A program made the translations under genes and the position numbers. Positions 33,579 to 45,885 of a stretch of 45,885 nt of DNA are shown one piece after another; within the stretch, counting starts at the first letter, position 1; every line of letters starts with the position of its first letter. Source of the stretch: CAVXAE01 sp044225565 (GTDB taxonomy: Bacteria > Pseudomonadota > Gammaproteobacteria > Steroidobacterales > Steroidobacteraceae); NCBI GenBank assembly GCA_044225565.1, contig JBGAIL010000014.1, positions 1 through 45,885 of the forward strand, in the 5' to 3' direction. Under the pieces are notes generated by a model, which saw only the letters and a list, made by a program, of their open reading frames with translations, did no database searches and had not been told where the DNA came from.

Positions 33579-35359
33579 GTCGCGTCCGCGTGATCATCGA
33601 AAACATCACTCCGCAGGTGGATTGCGGACGCTTCGCTGCGAAGCGCGTTCTCGGTGACACCGTGGTCGTCGAGGCCGACGTGTTCACGGACGGCCACGAC
33701 AAGGTGCGCTGCATGCTGCTGCATCGCGCCGAGAGCGAGACCGAATGGCAGGAAACGCCGATGACCGCGCTCGGCAACGATCGGTGGCGCGCGTCCTTCG
33801 TTCCCAAGGACATCGGACCGTACCGGTATACCGTGAAAGCGTGGCTGGAACCCCTGCTGGCCTGGCAACGCGAAGCGTCGACAGGGCCGGATCCCGCGCT
33901 CACCCTGCAGCACGAGCCGGCACTCACGGTGTTCGTGGACCGCAAGCGCGCCGGCTACTCCACGTGGTATGAGTTCTTCCCGCGCTCCGCCTCTTCGCGT
34001 CCCGGCGTACACGGCACGTTCGCGGATTGCGAGGCTCGCCTCCCCCACGTCGCGGCGATGGGATTCGACGTGGTGTACCTCCCACCGATCCACCCCATCG
34101 GCGAGGCTTTCCGCAAGGGCGCGAACAATTCGCTGACGCCGGCCGAAGGCGAGCCGGGCAGCCCCTGGGCCATCGGCGGCGCCGGAGGTGGGCACAAATC
34201 GATACACCCCGAGCTCGGCACGCTGGAAGACTTCCGGCGCCTCCTCGCCCGCGCCAACGGCCTCGGCATCGAGATCGCGCTGGACATCGCCTTCCAGGCG
34301 AGCCCGGACCATCCCTACGTGAAGGAGCACCCGGAGTGGTTCCTGCACCGGCCGGACGGCACCATCCAGTATGCCGAGAACCCGCCCAAGAAGTACCAGG
34401 ACATCTACCCGTTCCACTTCGAGGGCGAGGCGTGGCAGACCCTGTGGGTGGAGCTGAAGAGCGTCGTCGAATACTGGATCGCGCAGGGCGTGCGCATCTT
34501 TCGGGTCGACAATCCGCACACCAAGCCTTTCGCGATGTGGGAGTGGCTGATCGGCGAGGTGCGGCGGGCGCGCCCCGACATCATCTTCCTCGCCGAGGCG
34601 TTCACCCGGCCGAAGGTGATGTACCGGCTCGCCAAGCTCGGCTTCAGCCAGTCGTACACCTATTTCTCCTGGCGCAACGGCAAGCGCGAGCTCACGGACT
34701 ATTTCACCGAGCTCGCCCGCCCGCCCGTGTCGGACTTCTTCCGCCCGAACCTCTGGCCCAACACGCCGGACATCCTCACGGAATACCTGCAGTTCGGCGG
34801 CCGTCCGGCGTTCGTGGCGCGCCTGGTGCTCGCCGCCACGCTCGGCGCGAGCTACGGCATCTACGGCCCGGCGTTCGAGCTCATGGAGCACTTGCCGCGG
34901 GATCCCGGCAGCGAGGAGTATCTGGACTCGGAGAAGTACCAGCTGCGGCACTGGGACCTGGAGCGTACCGACTCGCTGCGGGACCTCATCGCTCGCGTGA
35001 ACCGCATCCGCCACGACAATCCCGCACTGCACAGCGACCGCAACCTGCGCTTCCACGACATCGACAACGAGGCGCTGATCGCCTACAGCAAGAGCACCGA
35101 TGACGGCACGGACTCGGTGCTGACCATCGTGAACGTCGACCCGCACCACGCGCAGAGCGGCTGGCTGAGCCTCGATCTGTCGGCTCTCGGGATTCCGGCC
35201 GACCTGCCGTTCCAGGCACACGACTTGCTCACGGGAGCGCGGTTCCTCTGGAAAGGAGCCCGAAACTACGTGGCGCTGGACCCGGGAAGCGCGCCGGCGC
35301 ACATTTTCCGCATCCGGCGCAAAGTGCGCACCGAGCGCGATTTCGACTATTTCCTGTGA
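33575..35359 (+). CDS. glgE: Maltose-1-phosphate maltosyltransferase GlgE, short form apparently lacking domain S
   Basis: The product is 594 residues against roughly 660-700 in typical GlgE. It extends alpha-1,4-glucan from alpha-maltose-1-phosphate. Domain N is seen (ITPQVDCGRFAAKRVLGDTV, YRYTVKAWLEPLLAWQRE). The GH13_3 barrel has AMGFDVVYLPPIHPIGEAFR, NPPKKYQDIYPFHFEGEAW, nucleophile Asp in VRIFRVDNPHTKP, acid Glu in IFLAEAFTRPKVM and NTPDILTEYLQFGGRPAF. The end has EEYLDSEKYQLRHWD and a C-terminal beta domain. Between WQRE and the FVDRKRAGYSTWYEFFPRS segment there are only about 20 residues, where family members carry some 80-100 forming helical domain S of the dimer interface. The gene is otherwise in one clean frame. 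Confidence 0.93.
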   Translation: MSRVRVIIENITPQVDCGRFAAKRVLGDTVVVEADVFTDGHDKVRCMLLHRAESETEWQETPMTALGNDRWRASFVPKDIGPYRYTVKAWLEPLLAWQREASTGPDPALTLQHEPALTVFVDRKRAGYSTWYEFFPRSASSRPGVHGTFADCEARLPHVAAMGFDVVYLPPIHPIGEAFRKGANNSLTPAEGEPGSPWAIGGAGGGHKSIHPELGTLEDFRRLLARANGLGIEIALDIAFQASPDHPYVKEHPEWFLHRPDGTIQYAENPPKKYQDIYPFHFEGEAWQTLWVELKSVVEYWIAQGVRIFRVDNPHTKPFAMWEWLIGEVRRARPDIIFLAEAFTRPKVMYRLAKLGFSQSYTYFSWRNGKRELTDYFTELARPPVSDFFRPNLWPNTPDILTEYLQFGGRPAFVARLVLAATLGASYGIYGPAFELMEHLPRDPGSEEYLDSEKYQLRHWDLERTDSLRDLIARVNRIRHDNPALHSDRNLRFHDIDNEALIAYSKSTDDGTDSVLTIVNVDPHHAQSGWLSLDLSALGIPADLPFQAHDLLTGARFLWKGARNYVALDPGSAPAHIFRIRRKVRTERDFDYFL

Positions 35360-35389
35360 TCACGGGCCTATGAGCAAGAGCGCTCGCGC

Positions 35390-38739
<3,350 letters not shown>

Positions 38740-38747
<8 letters not shown>

Positions 38748-40926
38748 GGCCGCCGGCGCGAGCCGCATGATCACGGCCGTCTGGCCGGGCAAGCCGTATC
38801 CTCGCGGCGCCACCTGGGACGGCGAAGGCGTCAATTTCGCCGTGTTCTCCGCGAACGCCTCGAAGGTGGAGCTGTGCCTCTTCGACCCGAGCGGCCGGCG
38901 GGAGCTGCAGCGCATCGAGCTGCGCGAATGCACGGATGAGGTGTGGCACGCCTATCTGCCCGAAGCCCGCCCCGGACTGCTCTACGGGTACCGCGTGCAC
39001 GGGCCCTATGAGCCGGAGCGCGGACACCGCTTCAATCCGCACAAGCTGCTCATCGAGCCTTACGCGAAGCACATCCAGGGCAGCCTGCAGTGGAGCGACG
39101 CGCATTTCGGCTATCGCGTGGGCCACTCGAAGGCGGACCTGTCCTTCGACAAGCGGGACAACGCCGCGGGCATGCCGAAATCGCGCGTGATCGACCCGGC
39201 GTTCACATGGGGCGACGACCGGCCGCCGCAGGTGCCGTGGCACGACACGGTGATCTACGAGCTGCACGTGCGCGGCTTCACCATGCAGCATCCGCAGGTG
39301 CCGCCCGAATTGCGCGGCACGTATGCGGGGCTCGCCACCGCGCCAGTCATAGAGCACTTGCTCCGCATGGGCGTGACCACGGTGGAGCTGATGCCGGTGC
39401 ACAGCTTCGTCGACGACCGCCATCTGCTGGACAAGGGCCTGCGCAACTACTGGGGCTACAACACCATCGGCTTCTTCTCGCCGGACATGCGGTATTCGGC
39501 GACGGGCCGCATCAGCGAATTCAAGACGATGGTGAAGACACTGCATTCCGCCGGCATCGAGGTGATCCTGGACGTGGTGTACAACCACACTGCGGAGGGC
39601 AATCAGCTCGGCCCCACGCTCTCGTTCCGGGGCGTCGACAACGCCTCCTATTACCGGCTGAGCCCGGAAGATCCGCGCTACTACATGGACTTCACGGGCT
39701 GCGGCAACACGCTCAACATGCAGCATCCGCGCGTGCTCGCGCTCATCATGGACTCGCTGCGCTACTGGACGCTGGAGATGCACGTCGATGGCTTCCGCTT
39801 CGACCTCGCCTCGGCGCTGGCGCGGGAGCTCTTCGATGTCGACCGCCTCGGCTCCTTCTTCGACACCATCGGGCAAGACCCCGTGCTCTCGCAGGTGAAG
39901 CTCATCGCCGAGCCGTGGGACGTGGGCGCGGGCGGCTACCAGGTCGGCAACTTTCCGCCCGGCTGGAACGAGTGGAACGACAAGTACCGCGACACCATGC
40001 GTGCCTACTGGAAAGGCGATGGCGGCCTCTCAGGCGAGTTCGCGCAACGCTTCACCGGCTCGAGCGATCTCTATGAGGCGAGCGGCCGCAAGCCCCACGC
40101 CAGCATCAACTTCATCACTGCACACGACGGCTTCACGCTGGAGGACCTCGTCAGCTACAACGGCAAGCACAACGAGGCCAACGGCGAGGAGAACCGGGAC
40201 GGCAACGACAACAACCTGTCCTGGAACTGCGGCGTGGAAGGGCCGACGGACGATCCGGCCATCAAGGCGCTGCGCGCGCAGCAGAAGCGCAATCTCATCG
40301 CGGCGCTGCTGCTGTCGCAGGGCGTGCCGATGCTGCTGGCCGGCGACGAGCTCGGCCACAGCCAGCGGGGCAACAACAATGCCTACTGCCAGGACAACGG
40401 GATCTCCTGGCTCGATTGGGCGCTCTCTCCGCAAGAGCAGGCTTTCATGGAGTTCGTCGCGCAGATGGTGTCCCTGCGCCGGCGCCATCCCGTGTTCAGC
40501 CGCAGGCGCTTCCTGCAGGGGCAGCGTCCCGGTGAATCGCTCAAGGACGTCGCATGGCTCACGCCTTCCGGCCGCGAGATGCGCGAGGATGACTGGGCGA
40601 AAGACTACACCCGCTGCCTCGGAGTGTTTCTCTCGGGCGCGGCCATCGAGCGCGTGGATCGGCGCGGCCGCGCCGTGAAGGATGCAAACTTCCTGGTGCT
40701 CATCAATGCGCACCACGAGGCGATTCCGTTCGTGCTGCCTTCGTTCGCAGGCGAGGCCGGGCGCTGGCGCTCCATTCTCGATACGGCGCGAGAGCAGGCG
40801 TCGTTCGAGCCTCGGCACTATTCCGCAAGTGAAAAGTACGACTTGCAGGGGCGCTCGCTCGCGCTGCTGATGGCAGTGCCGCGCGCCACGAATGTGGCAA
40901 GTGACTCGACGGGCGCCGGCTCATGA
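38740..40926 (+). CDS. glgX: Glycogen debranching enzyme GlgX (isoamylase type)
   Basis: The product is 728 residues, slightly longer than E. coli GlgX (657). The start ATG overlaps the end of the maltokinase frame by 8 bp. It has a CBM48 domain (GVNFAVFSANASKVELCLFD) and a GH13_11 barrel: TVIYELHVRGFTMQHPQVPP, NYWGYNTIGFFSPDMRY, VILDVVYNHTAEGNQLGP, nucleophile Asp in HVDGFRFDLASALARE, acid Glu in LIAEPWDVG, and AHDGFTLEDLVSYN with KHNEANGEENRDG. A GNNNAYCQDN motif follows. It cleaves alpha-1,6 branches of limit dextrins, releasing linear maltodextrin that TreY can use. It overlaps treZ by 4 bp. Confidence 0.96.
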
Positions 40927-42794
40927 CGCGACGCGCGCACCACATGCCGTTCGGCGCGGAGTTCACGGGAAGCGGGAGCGTCCGCTTCCAGCTCTGGGCA
41001 CCGGCCGCGAAAACGGTCGATCTCGTGCTGCAGGAAGGCGCGGCCAGCCGCACGTTGCCGATGCAAGCGCTGGAGAACGGCTTCTTCGGCCTGGAAACGC
41101 ACGACGCACGCGCCGGCAGCCGCTACCGCTTCCGCATCGACGGCAAGCTCGAGGTGCCCGATCCCGCCTCGCGCTCGAACCCGGACGACGTGCATGGTCC
41201 CAGCGCCGTCATCGACCCTCGCTCGTTCGAATGGGGCGACGAGGACTGGCACGGCCGCCCGTGGCATGAAGCCGTGATCTACGAGCTGCACGTGGGCACC
41301 TTCAGTGCTGAAGGAACGTTCGCCGGCGTCGAGCAGCATCTCGATCACCTCGCCGAGCTCGGCGTGACGATGATCGAGCTGATGCCGCTCGCGGACTTCC
41401 CGGGCAAGCGCGGCTGGGGCTACGACGGCACTCTCCCCTTCGCCCCCGAATCCAGCTACGGCACACCGGATCAGCTCAAATCCCTGGTGGCCGCCGCGCA
41501 CGCGCGCAAGATCGGCGTGCTGCTCGACGTGGTGTACAACCATTTCGGACCCGAGGGGAATTACCTGCACGCGTATGCGCCGCAGTTCTTCACGGACCGC
41601 CATCAAACGCCGTGGGGCGCGGCCATCAACTTCGACGGTGCGGCAAGCCGCAGCGTCCGGGACTTCTTCATCCACAACGCACTCTATTGGCTCGAGGAGT
41701 TCCATCTCGACGGCCTGCGCTTCGACGCCGTGCACGCCATATTCGACGACAGCGAAACGCACGTCCTCACCGAGATCTCCCGCGCCGTGCGCATCGGCCC
41801 CGGCCGGAATCGCCACGTCCATCTCATCCTGGAGAACGGCAACAACCAGGCCCGCCGGCTCGGCGAGCCTAGAGGCCGCGGCACTTTCGACGCGCAGTGG
41901 AACGACGACGTCCACCACTGCCTGCACACCATCCTCACCGGCGAGTCGGACGGTTACTACGTCGACTATGCGCAGAGCCCGCACGCGTTGCTCTGTCGCT
42001 CGCTGACCGAAGGCTTCGCATACCAGGGCGAGCCTTCGGCCCACGAAGGCCATCCCCGCGGCGAGCCCAGCGGGCACCTGCCCGTCACGGCATTCATCTC
42101 CTTCCTGCAGAACCACGACCAGATCGGCAACCGCGCGTGCGGCGAGCGGCTCTCCCAGCTGGTCGCCGACGAGGCGCCATTGCTCGCGGCCTCCTCGATC
42201 CTGCTGCTCTCGCCGGCTCCGCCCATGCTCTTCATGGGCGAGGAATGGGCCGCGCTCGAGCCTTTCCAGTACTTCTGCGACTTCGAGCCGGAGCTCGCGG
42301 GCAAGGTGCGCGAAGGCCGGCGGCGCGAGTTCGCCCGTTTCGCGCGCTTCCAGGGCGCGCAAGCCGAGCGGAGCATCCCCGATCCCACGGCCACCGCCAC
42401 CTTCGAGGCCTGCCGCCTCGACTGGTCGACGCTCACCGCGCCGCTGCATGCCCGGTGGCTGGATCACTACCGGCGACTGCTCGCCATCCGCCACCGCGAC
42501 ATCGTGCCGCGCATCCCGAAGATCCGTGCGCGCAGCTGTGCGAAGCTGAAGGACGACGGCACGTTCAGCGTCGAGTGGCTGCTCGAGGACCGCTCGAAGC
42601 TGCACCTGATGGCCAATCTCTCCGCCCGTCCGGCGCCGGTGGTGCGCCAGCCGGCCGGGCGCGTGCTGTTCGCGACCCATCCGGCGATCCGCAGCGCGGT
42701 GTCGCGCAACGAGCTCGAGCCCTGGAGCGTCAGGTGGCTGCTGGAGCGGCCGGTGGAGCGCCGTGCCGTCGACCGCAGCCGCAAGCGGTCATGA
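40923..42794 (+). CDS. treZ: Malto-oligosyltrehalose trehalohydrolase
   Basis: The product is 623 residues. It releases trehalose from the maltooligosyl-trehalose made by TreY. The N-terminal beta domain (VRFQLWAPAAKTVDLVLQEG) is followed by a GH13_10 barrel: VIYELHVGTFSAEGTFAGV, WGYDGTLPFAPESSYGTPD, GVLLDVVYNHFGPEGNYL, nucleophile Asp in HLDGLRFDAVHAIFDD, acid Glu in VHLILENGNNQAR, and AFISFLQNHDQIGNRACGER with the third Asp. PPMLFMGEEWAALEPFQYFC is a family signature. Overlaps of 4 bp on both sides show strict operon packing. It is somewhat long at the C-terminus (Arg-rich tail). Confidence 0.96.
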   Translation: MTRRAHHMPFGAEFTGSGSVRFQLWAPAAKTVDLVLQEGAASRTLPMQALENGFFGLETHDARAGSRYRFRIDGKLEVPDPASRSNPDDVHGPSAVIDPRSFEWGDEDWHGRPWHEAVIYELHVGTFSAEGTFAGVEQHLDHLAELGVTMIELMPLADFPGKRGWGYDGTLPFAPESSYGTPDQLKSLVAAAHARKIGVLLDVVYNHFGPEGNYLHAYAPQFFTDRHQTPWGAAINFDGAASRSVRDFFIHNALYWLEEFHLDGLRFDAVHAIFDDSETHVLTEISRAVRIGPGRNRHVHLILENGNNQARRLGEPRGRGTFDAQWNDDVHHCLHTILTGESDGYYVDYAQSPHALLCRSLTEGFAYQGEPSAHEGHPRGEPSGHLPVTAFISFLQNHDQIGNRACGERLSQLVADEAPLLAASSILLLSPAPPMLFMGEEWAALEPFQYFCDFEPELAGKVREGRRREFARFARFQGAQAERSIPDPTATATFEACRLDWSTLTAPLHARWLDHYRRLLAIRHRDIVPRIPKIRARSCAKLKDDGTFSVEWLLEDRSKLHLMANLSARPAPVVRQPAGRVLFATHPAIRSAVSRNELEPWSVRWLLERPVERRAVDRSRKRS

Positions 42795-45421
42795 TCCAGG
42801 TCCCGCGCGCGACGTACCGGATCCAGCTCAACGCCGGGTTCACGTTCCGCGACGCCACCGCGCTCGTGCCGTATCTCGCCGAGCTCGGCATCAGCCACGT
42901 CTACTGCTCGCCGTATTTCAAGTCTCGTCCCGGCAGCACCCATGGCTACGACGTGGTGGACCACAACCGCTTCGATCCGGAGATCGGCAGCGCCGAAGAC
43001 TTCGAGAGCTTCGTCGAAGCGCTGCGCGCGCACGGCATGGGTCACATCGTGGATTTCGTGCCGAACCACGTCGGCGTCGGCCCGGACAACGCGTGGTGGA
43101 TGGACGTGCTCGAGAACGGCCAGCAGTCGCGCTATGCAGCCTCCTTCGACATCGACTGGTCCACTACCGGCAAGCTGCTCATTCCGGTGCTGGGCGAGAG
43201 CTACGGCACGGTCCTCGACCGGGGGGAGCTGGAGCTCCGGCACGACGAATCCGCGAGCACCTACTTCGTGGCGTACCACGAGCATCGCTTTCCCATCGCG
43301 CGCAAGGACTATCGCGCGGCCGCGAACCTGCTCGCTGACGGCCGCAAGCCCGACGCCGACGAGCTGCACGACCTGCTCGAGGCGCAGGCTTACCGCCTCG
43401 CCTACTGGCGCGTGGCTGCGGATGAGATCAACTATCGCCGCTTCTTCGACGTGAACGAGCTCGCTGCGCTGCGCATGGAGAACGACGAGGTCTTCGAGGC
43501 TACCCACCGCCTGCTGTTCGAGCTCGTCGGCGCGGGAAAGGTCGATGGACTGCGCATCGATCACCCGGACGGCCTGCACGACCCGGCGCGCTACTTCGAG
43601 CGGCTGCAATCGCGCGTGGGCCCGATCTATCTGCTCGTCGAGAAGATCCTCGCGCCGTTCGAGCGCCTGCCGGAGCGCTGGCCGGTGAGTGGCACGACCG
43701 GCTACGACTTCGCGAACCTGGTGAACGGCCTGTTCGTGGACTCTGCCGCCCGGGGCCGCCTCGACCGCATCTACAGGACATTCATCGGCGAATCGCCGGT
43801 GTGGCGGGACATCGCGTACGAAGCCAAGCAGCTCGTGCTCGATACCTCGCTGGCCGCGGAGCTGAGCGTGCTCACGCATGCGCTCACGCGCATCGCCCGT
43901 GCCGATCGGCACACCCGGGATTTCACCGCCAACAGCCTGCGCGAAGCGCTGGCGGAGACCATCGCGTGCTTTCCGGTTTATCGCACCTACGTTTCGGGCT
44001 TCGCCTCCAGCGAAGACCGCCGCTTCATCGACTGGGCCATCGCCGTGGCCAAGCGGCGCAGCTCGCGCGTCGATGCGCTGCTATTCGATTTCCTGCGCCA
44101 GGTGCTGCTGACCGAGCGCGCGGATGCCGATGCGACGCTGCTCGAGCGCATCCATGCCTTCGCCATGCGCTTCCAGCAGGTCACCGCGCCCGTCACGGCG
44201 AAGGGCGTGGAAGACACCGCGCTCTATCGTTTCCATCGCCTGACCTCGCTCAATGAGGTCGGTGGCGATCCGGACCTCTTCGGAACCAGCGTCCGGGCAT
44301 TCCACGCGGACGCACGACATCGCGCGCGTTTCTGGCCCGATGCGATGCTGGCCACGTCGACACATGACACCAAGCGATCCGAGGACGTGCGCGCGCGCAT
44401 CGACGTGATCTCCGAGATGCCCACGCTCTGGCGGCAGCTGCTCACACGGTGGAGCCGCATGAACCGCGCGCGCAAGCGCGAGATCGACGGCCTGCCCGCA
44501 CCGGGACCGAACCAGGAATATCTGCTGTACCAGACGCTGCTCGGCACCTGGCCCATCGAGCCGATGGACGACGGCGCCCTCGCCGCTTATCGCGAGCGCA
44601 TCGAGGCCTACATGCTGAAGGCCTCGCGAGAGGCGAAGACGCGCACCAGCTGGTCGGACGTCAGCGCAGGCTATGAGGAGGCGCTCACGCAATTCATCCG
44701 CGCGATCCTGGAGCGGCGCGAAGGCAACCTGTTCTTCAACGAGATCCAGGAAGCGCAGCGCCGCATGCTGCGCTTCGGACTGCTGAACAGCCTCTCGCAG
44801 ACGCTCTGCAAGCTCACCGCGCCCGGCGTGCCCGACATCTACCAGGGCAACGAGGTCTGGGACTTCTCGCTCGTGGACCCGGACAACCGCCGCCGGGTGG
44901 ACTATGCATCGCGTGCGCGGATGCTCGATGAGCTGAAGGCGCGGCGCGAGGACCCTGCCGCGCTCGCCCGAGAGCTCGTCAGCTCGCTGGAGGACGGCCG
45001 GGCAAAGCTGCATCTGATCCGCAAGGTGCTCGAGCACCGGCGGCAGGACGAAGCGCTGTACCGCATGGGAGAGTACCTGCCGGTGCGCGTCACGGGCGCG
45101 AAAGCCTCGCACTTGTGCGCATTCGTCAGGCGACTCGAAGGTCGTTTCGTGGTGGCAGTGGCGCCTCGGCTGCATGCGCGCTTGCTCGGAGACCGTCCGC
45201 CGTCCGACTCCGCGATATGGGGCGACACTGCTCTCGAGCTGCCACACCCGTGCGAGGCGCAATCCCTGCTCAACCGCCTGGACGGGCGGTCCATCGGGGC
45301 GAGCGCGCAGGGCGGTCGGAAATTCATCGCCGTGGCCGAAGCGCTCGCCGACTTTCCGGTCGCGCTACTATGCGCGGCGCCTTCTCCTTCAATCGAGGCC
45401 CACCGTCATGCGTCCGCGTAG
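42791..45421 (+). CDS. treY: Malto-oligosyltrehalose synthase
   Basis: The product is about 876 residues from the ATG overlapping the treZ stop (ATGA). It converts the reducing-end alpha-1,4 bond of maltodextrin to the alpha,alpha-1,1 bond. GH13_26 hallmarks are ATYRIQLNAGFTFRDATALV, HVYCSPYFKSRPGSTHGYDV, GHIVDFVPNHVGVGPDNAWW, nucleophile Asp in VDGLRIDHPDGLHDP, acid Glu in IYLLVEKILAPFERLP, GTTGYDFANLVNGLFVD, and VTAKGVEDTALYRFHRLTSL. The third carboxylate is in ATSTHDTKRSEDVRARI, and PGVPDIYQGNEVWDFSLVDP follows. It is the last enzyme gene of the run and overlaps the following small gene by 14 bp. Confidence 0.97.
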   Translation: MIQVPRATYRIQLNAGFTFRDATALVPYLAELGISHVYCSPYFKSRPGSTHGYDVVDHNRFDPEIGSAEDFESFVEALRAHGMGHIVDFVPNHVGVGPDNAWWMDVLENGQQSRYAASFDIDWSTTGKLLIPVLGESYGTVLDRGELELRHDESASTYFVAYHEHRFPIARKDYRAAANLLADGRKPDADELHDLLEAQAYRLAYWRVAADEINYRRFFDVNELAALRMENDEVFEATHRLLFELVGAGKVDGLRIDHPDGLHDPARYFERLQSRVGPIYLLVEKILAPFERLPERWPVSGTTGYDFANLVNGLFVDSAARGRLDRIYRTFIGESPVWRDIAYEAKQLVLDTSLAAELSVLTHALTRIARADRHTRDFTANSLREALAETIACFPVYRTYVSGFASSEDRRFIDWAIAVAKRRSSRVDALLFDFLRQVLLTERADADATLLERIHAFAMRFQQVTAPVTAKGVEDTALYRFHRLTSLNEVGGDPDLFGTSVRAFHADARHRARFWPDAMLATSTHDTKRSEDVRARIDVISEMPTLWRQLLTRWSRMNRARKREIDGLPAPGPNQEYLLYQTLLGTWPIEPMDDGALAAYRERIEAYMLKASREAKTRTSWSDVSAGYEEALTQFIRAILERREGNLFFNEIQEAQRRMLRFGLLNSLSQTLCKLTAPGVPDIYQGNEVWDFSLVDPDNRRRVDYASRARMLDELKARREDPAALARELVSSLEDGRAKLHLIRKVLEHRRQDEALYRMGEYLPVRVTGAKASHLCAFVRRLEGRFVVAVAPRLHARLLGDRPPSDSAIWGDTALELPHPCEAQSLLNRLDGRSIGASAQGGRKFIAVAEALADFPVALLCAAPSPSIEAHRHASA

Positions 45422-45767
45422 CATCGTCTTCATCGCCATCGCCGTGCTGTTGCTGTTCATCGTCCTCGCCAACTGGGCGGTGATCGCACAGCCCACGGAG
45501 CTCAACCTGCTCGTCACGACGCTGAACGCGCCGCTGGGGCTGCTTTTCCTCATCGTCGCGCTCGCCGTGTTCACCATCGACTTTGCCGTCCACTCCTTCA
45601 GCCGGCTGTCCTGGTCCCGCGAGCGGCGCGATCTCACCGCGCAGATCGAGCGTCAGCGCGTGCTGGCCGACCAGGCGGAGGAATCGCGCATCCGGGAGCT
45701 GAGGGAGGCGATGGAGCGGGAGCTGGCCGGGATACGGGTGCAGCTGGAGAGGTTGTCGGTCCGGTGA
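45408..45767 (+). CDS. Small LapA-domain-like membrane protein
   Basis: The product is 119 residues from the ATG at 45408. Two hydrophobic helices (IVFIAIAVLLLFIVLANWAV and LGLLFLIVALAVFTIDFAV) are separated by a short loop with PTELNLLVTTLNAPL, the layout of LapA/DUF1049 proteins. A charged coiled coil follows (SRERRDLTAQIERQRVLADQ, then EESRIRELREAMERELAGIR). E. coli LapA assists in lipopolysaccharide assembly control, but this gene lies outside that context, so the role is open. It overlaps treY by 14 bp; a TACTAT hexamer some 38 bp upstream, inside treY, could give it its own promoter. Confidence 0.75.
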   Translation: MRPRSIVFIAIAVLLLFIVLANWAVIAQPTELNLLVTTLNAPLGLLFLIVALAVFTIDFAVHSFSRLSWSRERRDLTAQIERQRVLADQAEESRIRELREAMERELAGIRVQLERLSVR

Positions 45768-45885
45768 TGGAGGCCAGCGGCGCGGTGGTGAGTGTCTAAG
45801 GCCCGCTGCTTCAGGACAAAGAATGCCTGGTCACGCGCATGCGCCAGGCGTGGAGCGGAGCGCAGAGGGGCCGGGAGGCACCGGC
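45768..45885. other. Terminal non-coding stretch
   Basis: I see no gene here. A hairpin with arms GCCTGG and CCAGGC (45825-45849) could be a weak terminator for the preceding operon; it has no T-tract. Confidence 0.3.

Noticed and set aside
31812..35302. Long minus-strand open frames opposite glgB and glgE
   Set aside because: GC-rich antisense shadows with His/Arg/Val-rich composition and no motifs.

Overview
The window is a GC-rich, densely coded stretch of a Gram-negative bacterial chromosome. The gene set (TonB receptor with a FecI/FecR pair, lipoboxed lipoproteins, azurin, HtpX, a DUF6763-like protein, proteobacterial-type TesB and YceH) points to a gammaproteobacterium, perhaps of the Steroidobacteraceae/Xanthomonadales neighbourhood. 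That placement is an inference from gene content, not a measurement. I saw no rRNA, tRNA, CRISPR array, transposase or phage gene. Most genes look like ordinary chromosomal housekeeping or metabolic genes.

Layout. (1) 1-9063: the 3' part of a TolB-propeller/amidohydrolase protein, tail to tail with a leftward block coding ECF sigma factor, FecR-type anti-sigma, STN-domain TonB-dependent siderophore-type receptor and an Ntn-hydrolase of the penicillin acylase family. (2) 9199-10339: tag (3-methyladenine glycosylase) and a small Ala/Lys/Asp-rich lipoprotein. (3) 10432-14680: a molybdenum cofactor run, moeA, moaA, moaC, a mobA-moaD gene fusion and a frameshifted moaE, followed by a TPR-like gene. 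(4) 15642-18163: leftward proBA. (5) 18259-20937: an acidic-tailed small protein, an MbfA/VIT1-like membrane protein, a receiver-only response regulator and a Crp/Fnr regulator. (6) 21031-24285: htpX, a GlcD/D2HGDH-type FAD oxidoreductase and a lipoprotein alpha/beta hydrolase. (7) 24286-24879: a non-coding interval filled by a large inverted repeat. (8) 24880-27238: a leftward overlapping run, ferredoxin-NADP reductase, azurin, tesB. (9) 27356-31591: gabT-like aminotransferase, a small Cys-motif protein, yceH, a decayed coiled-coil gene and a frameshifted glpQ. (10) 31683-45767: a tightly packed alpha-glucan/trehalose operon, glgB, glgE, treS-mak, glgX, treZ, treY, then a LapA-like membrane protein.

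How the genes work together. The last block holds both arms of trehalose/alpha-glucan exchange. TreS interconverts maltose and trehalose, the maltokinase domain makes maltose-1-phosphate, GlgE polymerises it and GlgB branches the polymer. GlgX debranches, and TreY/TreZ turn linear maltodextrin back into trehalose. No glgA, glgC or glgP is in the window, so the GlgE route is the only glycogen-building route visible here.

The most notable observations are these. A 61-bp tandem duplication splits the treS-mak fusion into two frames. The GlgE appears to lack the domain-S insert usual in the family. There is a MobA-MoaD fusion that keeps the free Gly-Gly end. A roughly 450-bp inverted-repeat element lies at 24365-24814. 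An acylase is coupled to a Fec-type regulated receptor. Four genes in 46 kb are frame-disrupted (moaE, a coiled-coil gene, glpQ, treS-mak), so either real gene decay or sequence/assembly error must be considered. Nothing here is a clearly undescribed multi-gene system.
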